Positions 24,804 through 32,383 of a stretch of 64,000 nucleotides of DNA are shown piece by piece (the first letter of the stretch is position 1; each line of letters begins with the position of its first letter). A model generated the notes under the pieces. It made no database searches and was not told the origin of the DNA. It saw only the letters and a program-made list of their open reading frames with translations. Where the stretch lies: positions 1 through 64,000 of the forward strand of contig JACPDH010000052.1 of NCBI GenBank assembly GCA_016184115.1. Reading direction: 5' to 3'. The DNA comes from Acidobacteriota bacterium (GTDB lineage Bacteria; Acidobacteriota; Thermoanaerobaculia; Gp7-AA8). The position numbers and the translations under genes were made by a program.

Positions 24804-26110
24804 GAGACCGCCTTCCCGAACAACGAATGGTGTTTGGCACCGATGACGTGCACATCAACGAGCGTTCCGACTGCAGGCACATCCTGGCAATGGAAGTTGA
24901 CCGTCCAGTTGTCTTCGCTCTTGCCGCTGGCTACCGACGGATCGTGCCGGCTCGGGCCCTCGTAGAGCACCGGCACGACACACCCCTCGTACGCGAGAAG
25001 CGTCTCGCGCTCAATCCGTGCCTGAAGCTCGAAGAGGCGATTCAACCTTGCAGTCGAAAGCTCATCATCGACGGGCGCTCCGAGCCGAAGCGACGCAGTG
25101 CCAGGTCGTTCCGAGTATTTAAAAGCGTAGATCGAGCCGAACCGAACCTCTTCCAGCAGCGAGAGCGTCTGTTCGAAGTCTTCGTCCGACTCGCCTGGAA
25201 AACCAACGATGACGTCGGTGGAGAAGCGAATCGTGGGAATCTCCTCACGCATCATCGCGACGATCGACAGGAACTTCTCCCGGTTGTAAAGGCGCTTCAT
25301 GCGGCGGAGGACCGAGCTCGATCCCGACTGTACAGGGAGGTGAATGTACCGACAAATGTTCGCGTTTGCGCGCATCGCCGCGACCATCCGCGGCGTTACT
25401 TCGGAAGGATGCGACGTCATGAAGCGTAGGCGCGCGACACCTGCTACACGCGCCACGCCGGAGAGAAGGTCGCTGAAATCGGCGCTGCTCTCGGGACAGA
25501 CATACGCATTGACCGTCTGGCCGAGTAATTCGATCTCGACGCGTCCGGTCGAGATCGCGTGCGCGACTTCGGCAAGTATGTCACGCATCGGCCGCGAGAC
25601 TTCGCGGCCACGAGTCGTCGGCACGATGCAAAACGTGCAGTTCTTGTTGCAACCTTCGATGATTGTGACCTGCGCTCGTACCGCGGAAGGGCGATCGATC
25701 GCGATCCAGTCGTAGCGGCGGTCGTCAGGAAACTCGACAGCGACGCGCGCGCGTCCCTCCAACACATCGTCGAGATAGCCGACATTGCCGGGCCCCATCA
25801 CGAAATCGACGTATGGTGCGCGGGCGAGAATCGCCTCCCCTTCCTGCTGGGCGACACAACCGCAGACGCCGATTCTGGCGCCGCGCTCTTTCGCCGCGCG
25901 CAAGCGTCCGAGCTCGGAGAACATTTTCTGCTCCGACTTCTCGCGAACGCTGCAAGTGTTAAGGAGGATCAAGTCTGCGTCGTGCTCGGACGACGCCCGG
26001 CGAAATCCACGCAGCGTAAGCTGCCCGGAGAGCCGCTGGGTGTCGAGATCGTTCATCTGACAGCCCCAGGTCTCGATGTAGTAGGTTTTGGGATCGGGAC
26101 TCGAGCTCAT
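24800..26110 (-). CDS. miaB: tRNA-2-methylthio-N6-isopentenyladenosine37 synthase MiaB
   Basis: Radical SAM enzyme that adds the methylthio group to i6A37 of tRNAs, using two 4Fe-4S clusters. The 436 residues show the N-terminal UPF0004 domain with three cysteines (ETWGCQMN, NTCSVRE, GVCGCVAQQEG), the radical SAM motif GCNKNCTFCIVP near residues 154-165, IHLPVQSGS and DVIVGFPGE, and a C-terminal TRAM domain (about 370-430). It is coupled by 4-base overlaps at both ends. The i6A37-containing tRNA class includes tRNA-Phe. Confidence 0.96.
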   Translation of the reverse strand: MSSSPDPKTYYIETWGCQMNDLDTQRLSGQLTLRGFRRASSEHDADLILLNTCSVREKSEQKMFSELGRLRAAKERGARIGVCGCVAQQEGEAILARAPYVDFVMGPGNVGYLDDVLEGRARVAVEFPDDRRYDWIAIDRPSAVRAQVTIIEGCNKNCTFCIVPTTRGREVSRPMRDILAEVAHAISTGRVEIELLGQTVNAYVCPESSADFSDLLSGVARVAGVARLRFMTSHPSEVTPRMVAAMRANANICRYIHLPVQSGSSSVLRRMKRLYNREKFLSIVAMMREEIPTIRFSTDVIVGFPGESDEDFEQTLSLLEEVRFGSIYAFKYSERPGTASLRLGAPVDDELSTARLNRLFELQARIERETLLAYEGCVVPVLYEGPSRHDPSVASGKSEDNWTVNFHCQDVPAVGTLVDVHVIGAKHHSLFGKAVS

Positions 26111-26679
26111 GGTGTCGTCGGGCCCTTGGACTCCGTCTTGGCCCTCGCCGCCTCAAGCTCCTCGCGCGCCTTTTCGAGCTTTGTCTTCGTCTCCTCGAAA
26201 CGTTTCTCGATCACGTCCTCGCGGAAATCAGGATCGTCCTCGTCGTAGTAAGTCTCCTCGATGCGTCGCAACTCGGCCTCGAGTCCGGCGACCCGCTTTT
26301 CTGCCGTCTCGATCGCCTTCGCTGCAATCACCGGCCCTTGCTTCTTTGCGTCCTCCGTCGCTCTCTCGGCGCGCATGCGCGCCTCGACGTCTTCGGCTGT
26401 GCGGATCGGGGTCAACGGCTTCGAGGTCGTCTCGATCAGCTTGCCCGTTGACGACTTGACGTCCTTGTCGGTGATCGCTCGCCGGGATTTCGATCCGGCA
26501 TCACGCTTGGCGGCCGCCTCTCGCGCGGCCTTCACGAGCGGAGACTCGTTGCTCGGCTGGGCGGCTGTAGTCGTGTCGTTCTGCTTGGACGCGGTCGTTT
26601 CCGACGTCGACTGAGCCGACGCAAGCCCAGTGACGAGGAGTGCGAGAGCAAGTACGACTGCGTTCCGGTTCACAATCAT
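26107..26679 (-). CDS. exported coiled-coil protein of unknown function
   Basis: A 190-residue protein with a clear signal peptide (residues 1-22, hydrophobic then LASAQS). A Ser/Thr/Gln-rich low-complexity stretch spans ~23-55. A charged helical region from ~110 to 185 is rich in Glu, Lys, Arg and Ala with heptad spacing (AEKRVAGLEAELRRIEE; KTKLEKAREELEAARAK). It sits between a cupin gene and miaB with 4-base overlaps at both ends, so it is surely translated with them. No family is recognised; a periplasmic coiled coil is all that can be said. Confidence 0.75.
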   Translation of the reverse strand: MIVNRNAVVLALALLVTGLASAQSTSETTASKQNDTTTAAQPSNESPLVKAAREAAAKRDAGSKSRRAITDKDVKSSTGKLIETTSKPLTPIRTAEDVEARMRAERATEDAKKQGPVIAAKAIETAEKRVAGLEAELRRIEETYYDEDDPDFREDVIEKRFEETKTKLEKAREELEAARAKTESKGPTTP

Positions 26680-27068
26680 GCCTCCGTCGTGCCAGCCCGG
26701 CCGTAGCGATCTTCGAGCCGGACCACGTCGTGAATCTCGGGCGTCGAAACTTCGACGATATCCGTATCCTCGATCGCCTCGATCCTGTGGATCGTCATCG
26801 GCGTGACGTGAAACGCTTCGCCGACGCCGAGCGTGATCGAGCTACGCTCCTCGCCCCGCTCGAGCTCGAGCATCACTTTGCCAGCGATAACGTACAGAGT
26901 TTCGTCTTTCATTTCGTGATACTGCAGGCTGAGGCTCTCGCCTCGGTTCACGTGCAGGACCTTGCCTACGTATCGTTCCGTGTGGCTCCAGATGATTTCG
27001 TAGCCCCACGGTTTCGGAACCGTCTTCACGCTGTTCTTGGCGAACGTCGTCGCCGCTTCTCCGCTCAT
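26676..27068 (-). CDS. cupin protein, mannose-6-phosphate isomerase type II-like
   Basis: A 130-residue single cupin barrel resembling the C-terminal domain of mannose-1-phosphate guanylyltransferase/isomerase. It opens PKPWGYEIIW, has the first metal motif LSLQYHEMKDETLYVIAG (His and Glu ligands) near residues 46-63, and the second, HVTPMTIHRIEA, near 86-97. It would bind a phospho-sugar or nucleotide sugar. It overlaps ptsI and the coiled-coil gene by 4 bases each. The enzyme class is suggested by family similarity only; a sugar-sensing role beside the PTS is possible. Confidence 0.8.
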   Translation of the reverse strand: MSGEAATTFAKNSVKTVPKPWGYEIIWSHTERYVGKVLHVNRGESLSLQYHEMKDETLYVIAGKVMLELERGEERSSITLGVGEAFHVTPMTIHRIEAIEDTDIVEVSTPEIHDVVRLEDRYGRAGTTEA

Positions 27069-28867
27069 CGCGCCCTCGTGATCAGACCCTCAGGGAACTT
27101 GAGGGCCACGCTTTCGATGATGTACTCCTCAATCTCCTGCGCCGTGCTCTTCTCCAACGCCGCTTCCACGATCTTCCGACACTCCTTGAATCGAAGAGAG
27201 CGAATGACGCTCTTCACGACCGGGATGTTCGACGGATTCATCGAGAATCGTTCGAGCCCAAGGCCCACGAGAACGACCGCGTATAGAGGGTCGGCCGCCA
27301 TTTCCCCGCACATTGAAACCGGAATTCCCGCCTTTTTCCCCGACTCGATGACGAACTTCAGCAGCCTGAGCAGCGCAGGATGGAGCGGCTCGTAGAGATA
27401 ACTGACATTCTCGTTGCCGCGGTCGATCGCAAGCGAATATTGAATGAGGTCGTTCGTTCCGATCGCGAAGAAATCTGCCTCCTGTGCCAGCACGTCGGCA
27501 ATCATCGCTGCCGCAGGCACTTCGATCATGATCCCGACCTCGATATCGGGATCGTAGGCAAGTCCTTCGCGGTCGAGCTCTCCCTTGAGCTCACCAATCA
27601 GCGCCTTCGCCTGGCGGAGCTCCTGAACGCCGGAGACGAGAGGGAACATGATCTTGATGTCGCCGTGAGCGGAAGCGCGGAGAATTGCGCGCAACTGCGT
27701 ACGGAAGAGGTCGCGGTGCTTCATGCAAAGGCGCAGCCCGCGTAGACCGAGGACAGGGTTGTCTTCATTCGTTCCGATTACGTCCCGTGCAAGCTTCTTT
27801 CCGCCGAGATCGAACGTACGAATCACCGTCGAATGAGGCGCCATTTCGCGGGCGAGCCTGCAATAGGCGTCGAAGTGATCCTGCTCGTTGGGAAGCCCTG
27901 GGCTTTTCGAGATGAACAGAAACTCGGAACGGTAGAGCCCAATGCCTTCCGCGCCATACTTGAGCGCGTCGCCCATCTCCTCGACGAGCTCGATGTTTGC
28001 GAGGAGCGACAGCTCCACGCCATCTCTCGTGGTCGCGGCGAGGTCACGGTTCTCGAGCAGTTTCTTCTCGTGCTCTTCGTGTCGCGTCTCCCGGCTCCGG
28101 TATTCCTCCACGAGCGCGGTCGTCGGATTCACGACGACGGTCCCCTCGTACCCGTCGACGATGACGAGCTCGTCGTTATCGATGAGCTCGGTAAGGCGTG
28201 GCACGCCGATGACGGCGGGCATGAAGAGCGACTTCGCGATGATCGACGTGTGCGACGTCCTTCCTCCGGTCGCCGTCGCGAACCCCACGATCGGCCTCCG
28301 GTTGAAGTGAATCGTGTCGGACGGGGTCAGGTCTTCGGCCAGGATGACGACGTCGTGCGTAATCTCGGATAAATCGTGGTGCGCGATGCCGAGCAGATTC
28401 TTCAGAACGCTTTCGGCCACGTCCGAGATGTCGGCACCGCGGTCGCGCAGGTACTCGTCGTCAAAGCTCGCGAAGCGCGCCTCGAGCTCGTCCTTGACCG
28501 TCTGGAGAGCCCATTCAGCATTGATCTTCTCGTCCTCGATCTTCTTGACGATCTGGTCGCTGAACGTCGGGTCGCCGAGAATCATGGCATGCGCGTCGAA
28601 GATCGACGCGTACTCGTCGCCAATCGTGCGGCTGACCTTGGCCTTGAGCTCACCGAGGGCGACGCGAGTTCGCTCCACGGCTTCGCCGAGCCTTCGCACT
28701 TCTTTCGGGACCTCGGAGTCGGCGACCGGCACGCGATACACGCTGCCAACGTCGCGCTCGAGGATCAGTGCACGACCGATCGCAATGCCCGGCGAGACGC
28801 CCGTGCCCTTGTAGGTTCGCACGTCGACGCGGACGTGCTTCGTTTCTGGGCTTCTCGGTATCGGCAT
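27065..28867 (-). CDS. ptsI: phosphoenolpyruvate-protein phosphotransferase (enzyme I of the PTS)
   Basis: Autophosphorylates from PEP and passes the phosphate to HPr. The protein has 600 residues, with about 18 before the usual start region (TYKGTGVSPGIAIGRA). The phospho-histidine motif GGRTSHTSIIAKS lies near residues 200-212, and the PEP/Mg site includes GLYRSEFLF, FPLVSGVQE, IEVPAAA and GTNDLIQYSLAIDRGN near 463-478, all intact. HPr is encoded 10 bases upstream and EIIA-Man just before it. No EIIB or EIIC sugar permease appears in the window. Confidence 0.95.
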   Translation of the reverse strand: MPIPRSPETKHVRVDVRTYKGTGVSPGIAIGRALILERDVGSVYRVPVADSEVPKEVRRLGEAVERTRVALGELKAKVSRTIGDEYASIFDAHAMILGDPTFSDQIVKKIEDEKINAEWALQTVKDELEARFASFDDEYLRDRGADISDVAESVLKNLLGIAHHDLSEITHDVVILAEDLTPSDTIHFNRRPIVGFATATGGRTSHTSIIAKSLFMPAVIGVPRLTELIDNDELVIVDGYEGTVVVNPTTALVEEYRSRETRHEEHEKKLLENRDLAATTRDGVELSLLANIELVEEMGDALKYGAEGIGLYRSEFLFISKSPGLPNEQDHFDAYCRLAREMAPHSTVIRTFDLGGKKLARDVIGTNEDNPVLGLRGLRLCMKHRDLFRTQLRAILRASAHGDIKIMFPLVSGVQELRQAKALIGELKGELDREGLAYDPDIEVGIMIEVPAAAMIADVLAQEADFFAIGTNDLIQYSLAIDRGNENVSYLYEPLHPALLRLLKFVIESGKKAGIPVSMCGEMAADPLYAVVLVGLGLERFSMNPSNIPVVKSVIRSLRFKECRKIVEAALEKSTAQEIEEYIIESVALKFPEGLITRAR

Positions 28868-28877
28868 CGTCGCGCGT

Positions 28878-29150
28878 TCATTCTACTTCATCGAATCTGG
28901 CCAGAATCAGCTTCTCGATCGAGTCGAGAGCCTCCAGCTCGTCGTTCCCCGAAGCGGTGATCGTAACCGTCGTCCCTTTTGCTGCCGCGAGAAGAAGGAT
29001 GCCGAGGATGCTCTTCGCGTCGACCTCTTCCGAGCCCTTTTTCAGCTTGATGTCGGCATTGAATCGCGCCGCGCAGTGAACCAGTTTCGCCGCTGCGCGC
29101 GCGTGGAGACCCAGCTTGTTGATGATCGGAATGTCTTTGCTCGCCGGCAC
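28878..29150 (-). CDS. ptsH: phosphocarrier protein HPr
   Basis: Carries phosphate from enzyme I to EIIA. The 90 residues include LGLHARAA with the catalytic histidine at position 16 and the regulatory serine in DAKSILGILLLA near 47, the site targeted by HprK, which is encoded in the same run. It is 11 bases downstream of the EIIA stop and 10 bases before ptsI. Having both His and Ser sites fits a regulatory PTS. Confidence 0.95.
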   Translation of the reverse strand: MPASKDIPIINKLGLHARAAAKLVHCAARFNADIKLKKGSEEVDAKSILGILLLAAAKGTTVTITASGNDELEALDSIEKLILARFDEVE

Positions 29151-29161
29151 GCGTCGCTCCT

Positions 29162-29575
29162 TCAGCTGCTCTGCTCGCCCGAAAGGAAATCAGAGGCGAC
29201 CCGGATCGCCCGCGACCCTTTATCACGAATCACGTGAGCCAGCTCGTCGAGATCGGACGCGCCATCATGCAGCGACGTGAATTTCAGAACCATTGGCAGG
29301 TTGACTCCGGTCAGCACCTCGACTTTTCCCTTCTCGAGAAATGACAGGCAGATGTTGCTCGGCGTTCCGCCAAACATGTCGGTAAAGATGATCATGCTGG
29401 TGTCCGTCGGGAACGCCGACAAGGCGACGCGGATCTTCTCGCGCGCCTCGTCGACGGTGTCATTCCACTCGAGCGACAATGCGTCGAGCCCGTCGATGTC
29501 GCCTTCAATGACTCGCGCGGCATTCAGCAGTTCCTGCGCGAGTTGTCCGTGGGTCACGATAAGCGCCCCGATCAA
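29162..29575 (-). CDS. PTS EIIA component, mannose family
   Basis: A 137-residue EIIA-Man-fold protein. The phospho-accepting His9 lies in ALIVTHGQLAQ and IIFTDMFGGTPSN near residues 62-74 is the family signature. It starts with TTG 29575, exactly where family similarity begins. The TTGA overlap links it to the stop of a 53-codon ORF that follows rapZ. With no IIB/IIC genes nearby it probably serves regulation, as orphan EIIA proteins do. Note that E. coli has EIIA-Ntr (ptsN), a different fold, at this place in the cluster. Confidence 0.92.
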   Translation of the reverse strand: MIGALIVTHGQLAQELLNAARVIEGDIDGLDALSLEWNDTVDEAREKIRVALSAFPTDTSMIIFTDMFGGTPSNICLSFLEKGKVEVLTGVNLPMVLKFTSLHDGASDLDELAHVIRDKGSRAIRVASDFLSGEQSS

Positions 29576-29733
29576 TCCATAGCCTCCACGCCAGCTGCCG
29601 CCGTCATCTTCAGGGGCGGATCGCTGGACTCCGTTGGTTTTCGAAACGCGCGCACCTGGGCCGGCGCAGCGCGCAGTGCAGTCGAACAGTCGATGAGGGG
29701 CATCTGATTTCTCGCGCCCTTCGAGGCGCTCAT
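29572..29733 (-). CDS. candidate 53-residue coupled small ORF
   Basis: ATG 29733 overlaps the rapZ stop as ATGA, and the TGA ending at 29572 overlaps the TTG of the EIIA gene. The reading frame therefore fills the gap exactly, in the style of all other junctions in this operon. The product (starts MSASKGARNQMPLIDCSTAL) has no signal peptide, no membrane segment and no recognised family. It may be a real small protein or only a coupling ORF that keeps ribosomes moving to the TTG start. Coding is not proven. Confidence 0.4.
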   Translation of the reverse strand: MSASKGARNQMPLIDCSTALRAAPAQVRAFRKPTESSDPPLKMTAAAGVEAMD

Positions 29734-30602
29734 CTGGCCATGTCCCGATGCGTAATCTCGACGAGATATCCCGACTCGGCCAGGCTGGTCCCCAGCCGCT
29801 CGCCTACGGCCACGGAACGGTGCTTCCCTCCGGTACATCCGACCCCGATGGTGAGGTAGCTCTTCATCTCCCGTTCGTATCGCGGCACGACATACTCGAG
29901 GAACGAGGCGAGCCGCTCGAGGAACTCGCCATACTCCCCATGTGACTCGAGGAATGCGACCACCTCTGCATCCTTGCCAGTCTTTGGTCGCAGCCCTTCG
30001 ACAAAATGGGGATTCGGAAGAAACCTCACGTCGAACATGAGATCGACGTTTGGCGGGACCGCGTACTTGAAGCCGAACGTCACGACGTTCACGAGCATCG
30101 GCATCACGTAACCGGGGAGCTGGAACCGGCGCGTGATCTCCGCCTTGAGCTCGTGCACCGAGAACTGGGATGTGTCGAGCACCATGTTGGCGATCGCCTT
30201 GACGTCGATCAGCTCGCGTCTCTCGGCGCCGATTGCGTCGAGGATCGGCAGGTCGACCACGTACGGATGCGGACGCCGCGTCTCCGAGAAACGTCGGACG
30301 AGCACCTCGTCGCGTGCATCGAGGAAGATCAAAATCGCGTTCGGGGCACGCGCGCGCAGCACACGCGTGAAGTACGCGGGAAACGTCCGCGCGAAATCGT
30401 GGGCGCGCACGTCCATGACGATCGCGATTTTGTCTTTGCGCTCGCGGCCGACAACTTCGTCGAGGAACGGCTCGATGAGCGAGACAGGCAGGTTGTCAGC
30501 GGCGTAGAACCCGAGATCCTCGAGCGTGCTTTGCACATAGCTCTTCCCGGCACCGCTGAGACCGGTCACGATGACGAGTTTCTCGGGAGTCACGTCGTTC
30601 AT
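29730..30602 (-). CDS. rapZ: RNase adapter protein RapZ (YvcJ family)
   Basis: A 290-residue P-loop protein with Walker A GLSGAGKS (residues 14-21), the AADNLPVSLI segment near 34-43, DVRAHDF and the C-terminal family signature GVGCTGGKHRSVAV near 261-274. In E. coli RapZ senses glucosamine-6-phosphate and guides RNase E to a small RNA; in Firmicutes YvcJ has a different, less known role. It overlaps hprK by 4 bases, and the hprK-rapZ-PTS order parallels both lineages. Confidence 0.94.
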   Translation of the reverse strand: MNDVTPEKLVIVTGLSGAGKSYVQSTLEDLGFYAADNLPVSLIEPFLDEVVGRERKDKIAIVMDVRAHDFARTFPAYFTRVLRARAPNAILIFLDARDEVLVRRFSETRRPHPYVVDLPILDAIGAERRELIDVKAIANMVLDTSQFSVHELKAEITRRFQLPGYVMPMLVNVVTFGFKYAVPPNVDLMFDVRFLPNPHFVEGLRPKTGKDAEVVAFLESHGEYGEFLERLASFLEYVVPRYEREMKSYLTIGVGCTGGKHRSVAVGERLGTSLAESGYLVEITHRDMAR

Positions 30603-31681
30603 CGCTTCCGTCGCACCCCTCTGGTTCGCTCATGCTGAGAGCGATTGATGATGTGCTTGTCGCGGATCGAGGCGCTCTCCGACGGAAGCGGCGCGACGCC
30701 GTCGCCTTCCACCCCGCGCCGCATGATCTCTTCGTTTACCCGCTCGACCAGTTCCTCCGCGGTGTTGTACCCCTGCAGTTTCATGAGGTAGTTGCGTGCC
30801 GCGATCTCGACGAGCAGAGCGAGGTTGCGCCCCGAGGCAACGGGTAGCCTAACGAGCGGCTTACGCACACCAAGAAGGTCGTACGATTCGCCGGTAACTC
30901 CCAGCCGGTCGTACTCGGTTCCCTCGACCCAGCGTTCGAGCTTCACGACGATGTCGATCGGCTTCACGTCGCGTGTCGACGAAACACCGAAGAGGTCCTT
31001 CACGTTGATGATCCCGATTCCGCGCAGTTCCATGTGGTGCGAGATCAAGTCGTTCGAATAGCCGATGACGACCTCGTTCGGGTGGCGCTTGATCAGGACC
31101 GTGTCGTCGGAGACGAGTCGATGCCCGCGCCAGACGAGGTCGAGCGCACACTCGCTCTTGCCGACGCCACTTTCTCCGAGCAGCAGCAAACCGATGCCGT
31201 AAACATCGAGCAGACCTCCGTGGATCGTAATCCTCGGAGCCATCGTCTCCTCGAGGAAATACGTGATCCTCGTGATCGTGGTCGACGACATCGAATCGGT
31301 CCGGAAGAGTGGAATCGAGTGGTTCTCGCACTCTTTCACGAACTCGGAGATCGGATCCTTTCCCTTCGTCGTGACGAAACAAGAGACATCGAGGCCGGCG
31401 ACGTCGCGGACGCGTTTCTCGCGCAGTCGCGGTGGGAGGCTGTTGAGATATCCGATCTCGGATGCACCAATGATCTGAACGCGTCCAGGCTTGATGTACT
31501 CGTAGTAGCCGGCGAACGCGAGTCCCGGCTTCTGAACCCGCGGCTTGAGGATCAAGCGGTCGAGGCCGTCTGCACCCGTTACGAGCTGAAGCGAGAGATC
31601 GGCGAGCGCATCCGAGGTGAGGCTTCGCACCTCGGTCTCGACGAAACTCTCGTCCTCCCATGATTCCCGTCTGTCGCTCAT
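30599..31681 (-). CDS. hprK: HPr kinase/phosphorylase
   Basis: Phosphorylates or dephosphorylates HPr at its serine. The protein is 360 residues, a little longer than the usual 310-330, with a basic C-terminal tail. The kinase domain has IHGGLLDVYGIGLLLLGESG, then GVGKSECALDL (Walker A), RGHRLVSDDTV, and the signature ELRGIGIINVKDLFG near residues 222-236. The partner serine is present in the HPr encoded three genes downstream. It follows hpf and a strong hairpin at 31701-31725. Confidence 0.94.
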   Translation of the reverse strand: MSDRRESWEDESFVETEVRSLTSDALADLSLQLVTGADGLDRLILKPRVQKPGLAFAGYYEYIKPGRVQIIGASEIGYLNSLPPRLREKRVRDVAGLDVSCFVTTKGKDPISEFVKECENHSIPLFRTDSMSSTTITRITYFLEETMAPRITIHGGLLDVYGIGLLLLGESGVGKSECALDLVWRGHRLVSDDTVLIKRHPNEVVIGYSNDLISHHMELRGIGIINVKDLFGVSSTRDVKPIDIVVKLERWVEGTEYDRLGVTGESYDLLGVRKPLVRLPVASGRNLALLVEIAARNYLMKLQGYNTAEELVERVNEEIMRRGVEGDGVAPLPSESASIRDKHIINRSQHERTRGVRRKR

Positions 31682-31700
31682 GTCACTTCGCCTGACGCGC

Positions 31701-31725
31701 GGGGCCGGCTCGTAAAGCCGGCCCC
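31701..31725 (-). other. perfect GC hairpin between hpf and hprK
   Basis: A 10-bp perfect stem, GGGGCCGGCT with AGCCGGCCCC, and a 5-base loop. No U tract follows on either strand, so it is more likely an mRNA processing, stability or attenuation element than a terminator. It separates the rpoN-hpf part from the hprK-PTS part of the run. Confidence 0.5.
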
Positions 31726-31756
31726 GGCTCTCTGGTTCGTCGTTGACGGTGCGGCT

Positions 31757-32311
31757 CTAGAACTCCGGCGCGATGAGGCCGAAGTTCTTGTCTTTCCTGC
31801 GATAGATCACCGATACCTTCGTGGTGTCGATGTCGCGGAATACGATGAAGTCGTTCTTCGAATCGTCGAGAAGCAGCGCGGCCTGCTCGATCGAAAGCGG
31901 CCTTACAGGGAGCTTCGCCGTCTTTACGATTCGCGGGCGATGATCCGCCTGCCGGAGCTTCCCCGGCTCGAGCACCTGGACCTGCCACTCCGTCGCAGTG
32001 GATACACCCGCCTTCTTCCCCTTGCGACGGTCGCTGATCTTCATTCGGTTCTTCTGCGCCTGGAGCTTGAGGTGGTCGATCGCCATCTGGATCGCCTCCT
32101 CCATCGTCTCTCCTTCCTGTTTGGACGCGACATCGTGCTCCTTGCCGTGGATCTGCACTTCGCAGATGTTGCGGTACTTCTCGACCTTCAGGACGCAGCG
32201 GATCTCGATGATGTCGTGGAAGTACTTCCGGATCTTCTCGAGCTTCTGCTCGATGATCTTCCGGACCTTGTCGGTCACTTCGTACTTGCGTCCTGAAATC
32301 TCGATGTTCAT
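31757..32311 (-). CDS. hpf: ribosome hibernation promoting factor, long form
   Basis: Dimerises 70S ribosomes in stationary phase. The 184 residues make this a long HPF. The N-terminal S30AE domain (MNIEISGRKYEVTDKVRKII, MEEAIQMAIDHLKLQ) joins through a linker to a C-terminal dimer domain (DDSKNDFIVFRDIDTTKVSV...FGLIAPEF). ATG 32311 has GGAGG 6 bases upstream, while the upstream in-frame extension to 32377 has no similarity. It follows rpoN, as in E. coli, though E. coli has the short form. Confidence 0.94.
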   Translation of the reverse strand: MNIEISGRKYEVTDKVRKIIEQKLEKIRKYFHDIIEIRCVLKVEKYRNICEVQIHGKEHDVASKQEGETMEEAIQMAIDHLKLQAQKNRMKISDRRKGKKAGVSTATEWQVQVLEPGKLRQADHRPRIVKTAKLPVRPLSIEQAALLLDDSKNDFIVFRDIDTTKVSVIYRRKDKNFGLIAPEF

Positions 32312-32383
32312 CGTTTCCTCCCCGGCACTCCGTTGAACGTCCGTTGCACGGTCTCGGCCGCCACTTCCGCCCGCCAATGCGGG

